DNA from: Theodoxus fluviatilis
Lineage: Eukaryota > Mollusca > Gastropoda > Cycloneritida > Neritidae
Direction: 5' to 3'
DNA length: 22,500 nt
Assembly: GCA_034096865.1 (NCBI GenBank)
Contig: JAWQFJ010016851.1
Coordinates: forward strand, 165,001-187,500
Shown in pieces: positions 18,553 through 22,500 of the stretch (position 1 is the stretch's first letter; each line of letters begins with the position of its first letter). The position numbers were made by a program, and so were the translations under genes. The notes beneath the pieces are model-generated. The model did no database searches. It had not been told where the DNA came from and saw only the letters and a list, made by a program, of their open reading frames with translations.

Positions 18553-18640
18553 TCCGTCCGTCTGTTTAAGTGTCTGTCTTTGTCAGTCTGTCTCAGTGTG
18601 TGTCTTTGTCTTGTCTGTCTGCCCGTCCGTCACACACACA
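18453..18640 (+). repeat. (CTGT)n and (CT)n microsatellites
   Basis: CTGT repeats, then about 34 CT units (18482-18549), then degenerate CTGTCTGT-like sequence to about 18640. Confidence 0.95.
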
Positions 18641-18847
18641 GACACACATCGACTAGCAGTAGGCCGATAGACAACACGAAGGTATTTAATTGAATGGCAA
18701 GATGGCTGACTTCTAGTCCACGGATCCGATTATGCTATCGACTGGACTTCAACAGGCATCAAAGTTGACCACGATCATGTGGACGGACAGCATGCTGAAA
18801 AGCAGTGTATTAGCAGACGGTACTCCGGCATACGACATGCCAAATGG

Positions 18848-18925
18848 ACACGTGATTACCCATTGTGTGCCACAGAGACTGTCGGTCATCTATCTCCGTG
18901 GCACAGAATGGTGATTACCGTGACT
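18848..18925. repeat. Imperfect inverted repeat (about 31-35-bp arms)
   Basis: The left arm, 18848-18878, contains CGTGATTACCCATTG then TGTGCCACAGAGA. The right arm, 18891-18925, contains TATCTCCGTGGCACA then GAATGGTGATTACCGTG. Reverse-complementing the right arm matches the left at most positions with one or two bulges, leaving a loop of about 12 bases. It could be a remnant foldback element; no target duplication was identified. Confidence 0.65.
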
Positions 18926-19247
18926 TATTTTCCCACACGAAGCTCGGCAGTGATTTGTTTTCTGAAATAGCTAACGCCTTTCATCTATATGATTCCAAAT
19001 ACGTCTTGGATAATACTATCATGTATCTCAGTTGTGCGCGCATTTTTTTTTCCAGCGTTGGCCTTTATATTCTGCCCGCGGAAATTGGGACGCAACAGAT
19101 CTTCACACTCAAAGTGTGCAAGAGAATAAGCTCTTTTGAGGAATTCGTCTTTGATTTCGAAATATGTCAGTAGCGAAACACAACGCGCAAGGATTCAGTG
19201 GGTCCTATTTGTCGGTAAACAATCAACAGAAAACCGGGCGAAATGAT

Positions 19248-19278
<31 letters not shown>

Positions 19279-19279
19279 G
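19248..19279 (+). repeat. Alternating (CA)n(CG)n run
   Basis: 32 bases of strict purine-pyrimidine alternation, (CA)n passing into (CG)n, followed by GGG. Such alternation favours Z-DNA in supercoiled DNA. Confidence 0.9.
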
Positions 19280-20044
19280 GGGACTGGTTTTGTGGTACCG
19301 AAGCAAATAACATTTTGTCAAAGGACATCATATCAACTGATGACAAGCAAACGGACAGTGCACCAAATGCGTTATGTCGACGGACTATTTTCTATCAGGT
19401 AATCACTGACGGACTTGACATCGAAAAGTGTACATTTCATACGCAACGCAGACTTAGTACCGCAGGGCCTCCCCCCCCCCCCCAATGAAGCGCTACAAGG
19501 ACTCTGACAGAGACAGGCTCAAGCACTGTGCAGTACCTGCCAGAGAGCTGGGGTTGTGTGCCCAGAGACGTCAGGATTCGCTGGTCTTGACAAAGCAGAT
19601 CATTTAAGCTTTTCAGAGCATCCAGCGAGACATGTTGAGTCTGGATGGATAGATTGAGTGCACGCCTGGGTGCGTGGATTATAGTCGAGTCAGAATGGAG
19701 ACACCGAGCCATGTCGCGACAAAAAAACGTGTCTAAACATAGAGTGTGCATTGATACTTTCATTGGACGATATTAATAGATTTGATGTCATTTTCGCGTA
19801 AAAAGTTTGTTGCGCCATGCTGATTGGACAGTTGGTTCGCGCCTTTCTACAATTACAGCACAGAGGTTTTCCCAGGTCTGTTCACCTCAACGGACGATTT
19901 TCCCGATATCTATTAATACAGGGGACGATTTTAGTTACAAAAATCGTCTGTCCAAACATAGAACGGACATTCATCTACGGAAAGATCGGGAAATTCCTGG
20001 TCGATTGAAATGGCATGAAGCGTTTATGTCGCCAAAAAACATGG

Positions 20045-20366
20045 TCGACTCACGCACCCCTCACCCCCACCCCCATTCTGAACACAGAGATATACTATAT
20101 CTCACTATAGTCTCAGCCACACTGAATGCCCCACCCCTTTTACCCCCACCCCCCTTACCCCCTCTCCCTTACCCCCACCATCCGCTGGGAGATTAGGCAT
20201 TCCTTCCCTCCCATTTCTCCCTCTCAATCCGCCCCCTCCCCTCTCTCCCACTCAACCCGTCCCCCCCCCCCCCCCCTCCTCCCCGCCCTCTGTCAAGACT
20301 GGACGCAGTAATTTTTTTAAAATTATGTATCGCCCCTTCCCCCCTTTCCCCACTCACCCACTCCCC
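20045..20366 (+). repeat. C-rich low-complexity block
   Basis: CCCCCAC/CCCCTT-type sequence with a run of 16 C (20261-20276), broken by a short AT-rich island (about 20310-20330). It ends in CTCCCC directly against the G-rich block. Confidence 0.9.
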
Positions 20367-20727
20367 GGGGTGGGGTGTGGAGGTGGGGACGGAGAAGGGA
20401 TGGGGGGGCGGGGGTAGGAGGTGGTTAAGAGTGGGGGTAGGGGGCGGGGGTGAGAGGGGGGTGGGGGTAAGGAGGTGGGGGTAGGTTTGTGGGGGTAGGA
20501 TGTAGGGGTAAGAGCGTGGGGGTAGGTTTGTGGGGATAGGATGTGGGGGTAAGGGGTGGGGTAAGAGGGATGGGGGTGAGGGTAGGGGCTGGGGGTGGAT
20601 GGGAGTGTGGGGGTGGAGGAGTTGGGGGTGGGGGTGGGAGTAGGGGGTGCGGGTAGGGAATAGGGGTGGGGGATAGGGGGTTGAGGAGGAGGGGATATGG
20701 GGAGGGGGGGGGGGGGGGGGGGACCAA
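20367..20727 (+). repeat. G-rich low-complexity block with a 41-bp minisatellite
   Basis: GGGGGTAGG/GGGGTGGG-type sequence with a 19-G run (20704-20722). Within it GTGGGGGTAGGTTTGTGGGG begins at 20475 and again at 20516, giving a 41-bp repeat followed by TAGGATGT and GGGGTAAG. Proline-rich frames on the minus strand come from this composition. Confidence 0.88.
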
Positions 20728-20769
20728 GGAAAGTTTGGTGCGGGTAGGGTGGATTGACAAATCTGCCAG

Positions 20770-20843
20770 AAAGGAGAAAAAAGAAGAAGAAAGGAGCAAG
20801 AAGAAAGGAGCAATGAGAAAGAAGAAGAAGGAGGAGGAGGAGG
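20770..20843 (+). repeat. Purine-rich (GAA/AGG) tract
   Basis: AAGAAGAAAGG and GGAGGAGG-type sequence; low complexity, no gene. Confidence 0.85.
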
Positions 20844-21049
20844 ATTTACACTGACCCGACACCCGTCGGCATAGAGTACGGGTATGCAGACCAAAAAAAA
20901 GAAAAGAAGAAAGAAGCCTATCTGAGTTCCTTTGGTCCAAGGGTTCAAGACAGGGAGAAAGAATTAATAAACTGATCAGTGAATGCATGAACGAACGAAT
21001 CGTGTAGGGAGACGCGATGGGTTCATTCTTATTTCCAACCCATTGACAG

Positions 21050-21146
21050 ACAGAGAAGCGGCATCCTTGGACAGCTGCGGCTTCGAGTACACACAGGCTT
21101 CCACGCTGCCCGACCTTGCTGCAGCAAGCAATTCACTTGCCACAAG
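21050..21146 (+). CDS. Possible small exon
   Basis: A 97-bp segment, more GC-rich than its flanks, is bounded by acceptor TTTCCAACCCATTGACAG and donor ACAAG|GTACAG. One frame reads REAASLDSCGFEYTQASTLP then DLAAASNSLATR, which looks like ordinary protein. A second AG (acceptor at 21053) is possible. I recognise no family and could not connect it in phase to the downstream open frame, and the CRE sites between them would fit better with a promoter there. It stays a weak candidate. Confidence 0.28.
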
Positions 21147-21394
21147 GTACAGAACTACCATGGTCGTTTCTTCAAAACACGGACCATTGCTGAAGAAGGA
21201 GATGCAATACTCGATGTAAAGCAGATCAGAAATGTGTAAATTATGTACTAAATAGTAATTGTCAGGCACAAGAGATCAAAAGCAGAAAAATTGTACTTAC
21301 AACCGAGACTAGTAAAAGTGGAACTTGTCAGTTACAAAATTCGTTGTCGGCAGATGGCTGGTTCCCAGAGGCCATAGTGGAGACAAGGTGAAAG

Positions 21395-21402
21395 TGACGT
21401 CA
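21395..21402 (+). promoter_or_regulatory. Perfect CRE (TGACGTCA), copy 1
   Basis: Palindromic binding site of CREB/ATF bZIP factors, about 500 bp upstream of the proposed start codon at 21895. Confidence 0.55.
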
Positions 21403-21421
21403 TCAATAATGAAGCTGTCTG

Positions 21422-21429
21422 TGACGTCA
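21422..21429 (+). promoter_or_regulatory. Perfect CRE (TGACGTCA), copy 2
   Basis: Second identical site, 27 bp start-to-start from the first. Two perfect 8-mers so close are unlikely by chance. Confidence 0.55.
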
Positions 21430-21894
21430 GAATATTCGAACCTCCCTGTAACTTGGGTGGTACGAATAATCGAGAGTGAAGATTACATCATCGGCTGTCA
21501 ACAGGGCGCTGCATGCTCATAGTGGACAGAAAAGAAAGACCGGAGTATCCACGCCAAATCAAAACAAAACCAACTCCTCAAAATTAGAAACCGAATCGCC
21601 AAAGACCCCGCCGCTTGCTACCTCTCTGTCCCTGCTTCAACGAGCTGACATGATGAAATGAAATCGACGAGATAGAGACCTGCTGAAGCGTGCGCTACCG
21701 TACGCGTGTGTGACGTTAGGACCAGGCGGAGAACAGAACCTTGTACAAACACAATCTCCCAAACTGCTGGACGCATTCGATCTACGCCTAACAAAAACTG
21801 TGGAGATCGGAAAGACGATTCCAACAAGAGAGAGACACCTTTTGGTTTCATTAACGTGAAACAATTTCCCGGTGAGGTTTCAGCAGCCAAGAAA

Positions 21895-22500
21895 ATGCAG
21901 ATAAGTCCTGTAGTGATCATTCCGAAAACACCTTTGGTTAGATTTTCTATGAACAGTTTGAAAGGTCTCGACAAGCGACCATGCCGCCGCGTCCTGACGG
22001 TAAGCACAGAGACAAAACTCGCCGACGAGACATCCCCAGCAGTTACGAAGCATGTTCGCAACATGACTTCGGCCTCACTGCAGACCGGAGACTTGCAAGA
22101 CAAGATTTCAGCGCCCGCTGTGTCGCTTTCGAGGCCCAAACATGGCGACGGAGCGAAGAGTCATTCGCTCTCACAGAGAGAGGCAACGTCTCTGATCGAC
22201 AGTGCCAACAACTATGCAGAGGTGACGCAGGAGGACGACAAACAAAAGACTTCTGTATATGATTCTAACGACTTCGACAGGGAGATGATTCTAGTGGGCA
22301 GCCCTGTCTTAATTCCGCCCGGGCCACGACCCAGCCCCACGTCAGAGTTCAGTGGCCGCTCCCCGGTGCGCCCTTACAACGAGAACTTTGACGGACTGCG
22401 ATGGATGCTTACTCGGCAAAGCTACGTTAGCAAGTCTTCGTGCGACTACGAGGAATGGAAATACAGCCCTGAAGTGGTCAGTTCTTCCCAAGCTTCCATC
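21895..22500 (+). CDS. Unrecognised protein, 5' coding part, open at window edge
   Basis: From ATG at 21895 (context AAGAAAATGC, A at -3) the frame is open for 202 codons to the end of the window; it has no stop from 21676, 275 codons in all. The product starts MQISPVVIIPKTPLVRFSMN, is Ser/Thr/Lys-rich through the middle, then has an acidic stretch (SNDFDREMILVGSPV), a Pro-rich segment (LIPPGPRPSPTSEFSGRSP) and a more ordered-looking end with NENFDGLRWMLTRQSYV and DYEEWKYSPE. No signal peptide or membrane segment is evident; much of it looks disordered. I recognise no family. A second + frame is open over 21662-21857 and a minus frame over 21618-22139; this frame is preferred because it spans the entire region and reaches the edge. 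The true start could be upstream. Confidence 0.62.
   Translation, partial: MQISPVVIIPKTPLVRFSMNSLKGLDKRPCRRVLTVSTETKLADETSPAVTKHVRNMTSASLQTGDLQDKISAPAVSLSRPKHGDGAKSHSLSQREATSLIDSANNYAEVTQEDDKQKTSVYDSNDFDREMILVGSPVLIPPGPRPSPTSEFSGRSPVRPYNENFDGLRWMLTRQSYVSKSSCDYEEWKYSPEVVSSSQASI

Larger units (their letters stand above)
18641..20044. other. Gene-free stretch with inverted repeats
   Basis: Less repetitive and richer in CpG than the flanks, with short open frames on the + strand (for example ending in a stop near 19173) that lack splice support on both sides or any recognisable motif. It contains an inverted repeat (18848-18925), an alternating CA/CG run (19248-19279), a 13-C run (19471-19483) and a GGACGATTTT motif cluster (19892-19948). 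Confidence 0.4.
21147..21894 (+). promoter_or_regulatory. Candidate promoter / 5' UTR region with two CRE sites
   Basis: Two perfect cAMP-response elements, TGACGTCA, sit at 21395-21402 and 21422-21429. No TATA box is seen. Downstream lie short upstream frames (ATG at about 21510 and ATGs near 21653-21660, each soon followed by a stop) and then the long open frame. From 21676 the main frame has no stop, so coding could begin before the ATG at 21895 through an unseen splice. The CREs are direct observation; promoter function is inference. Confidence 0.4.

Noticed and set aside
19036..19173. T-rich acceptor followed by an open frame to a stop near 19173
   Set aside because: Acceptor looks fair but the peptide has no recognisable features and no upstream exon in phase was found.
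20193..20988. Pro-rich minus-strand frames up to 251 codons
   Set aside because: They are the complement of the G-rich low-complexity block.
21618..22139. 173-codon minus-strand frame
   Set aside because: It is antisense to a + frame that is open over the same stretch and on to the window edge. Its hydrophobic composition is what the complement of a Ser/Thr/Lys-rich coding region gives, and there is no recognisable domain.

Overview
This is eukaryotic, almost certainly animal, nuclear DNA. The coding sequence comes in short exons bounded by GT/AG splice sites, the introns are large, and there are very many long (GT)n, (GA)n, (CT)n, (CA)n and poly-G tracts. The best-recognised gene is a LIM protein of the Prickle/Testin family. 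The general character (AT-leaning single-copy DNA, dense microsatellites, short foldback elements) would suit a mollusc or another lophotrochozoan. That placement is inference only: nothing here fixes the species.

Layout. Positions 1-2.7 kb hold no recognisable gene; a good poly(A) signal at 875-880 hints that the left edge is the 3' UTR of a + strand gene. Three minus-strand exons follow (LIM1 7767-7979, LIM2 6901-7059, LIM3 plus stop codon 4675-4899). They encode the whole three-LIM-domain C-terminal half of a Prickle/Testin-like protein, and all joins are phase 0. Its PET domain was not found. The LIM introns carry a 223-bp foldback MITE with a 7-bp target duplication, a purine-rich tract of about 540 bp and a (CA)n block of about 350 bp. 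A diverged tandem array of about 150-170-bp units lies just beyond the LIM3 exon and runs into that exon's last codons.

A second gene is on the + strand: exons 8313-8430, 9118-9210 and 13426-14077 keep one reading frame across two introns (0.7 and 4.2 kb). They encode the C-terminal 286 or so residues of an unrecognised protein with a helical stretch, a Lys/Glu-rich segment built of four 8-residue repeats, and a Ser/Pro/Thr tail. The two genes point away from each other and are only 333 bp apart, yet both look 5'-incomplete. One may therefore be nested in, or antisense to, the other.

From 14.1 to about 21 kb there is no convincing gene. That stretch has the probable 3' UTR, a 65-bp x4 tandem repeat, a short retroposon with a 15-bp target duplication, several microsatellites, an inverted repeat at 18.85 kb, and a C-rich block facing a G-rich block at 20.05-20.73 kb. 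The right end holds two perfect CRE sites (TGACGTCA), and then a + strand frame free of stops from 21676 to the window edge, probably the 5' coding part of a third, unrecognised gene.

I found no rRNA, tRNA, CRISPR array or prokaryotic-style operon, and no clear new multi-gene system. The most rewarding leads are the array overlapping the LIM3 terminus, the two clean mobile-element insertions, the crowded opposite-strand gene arrangement, and the double-CRE promoter candidate.
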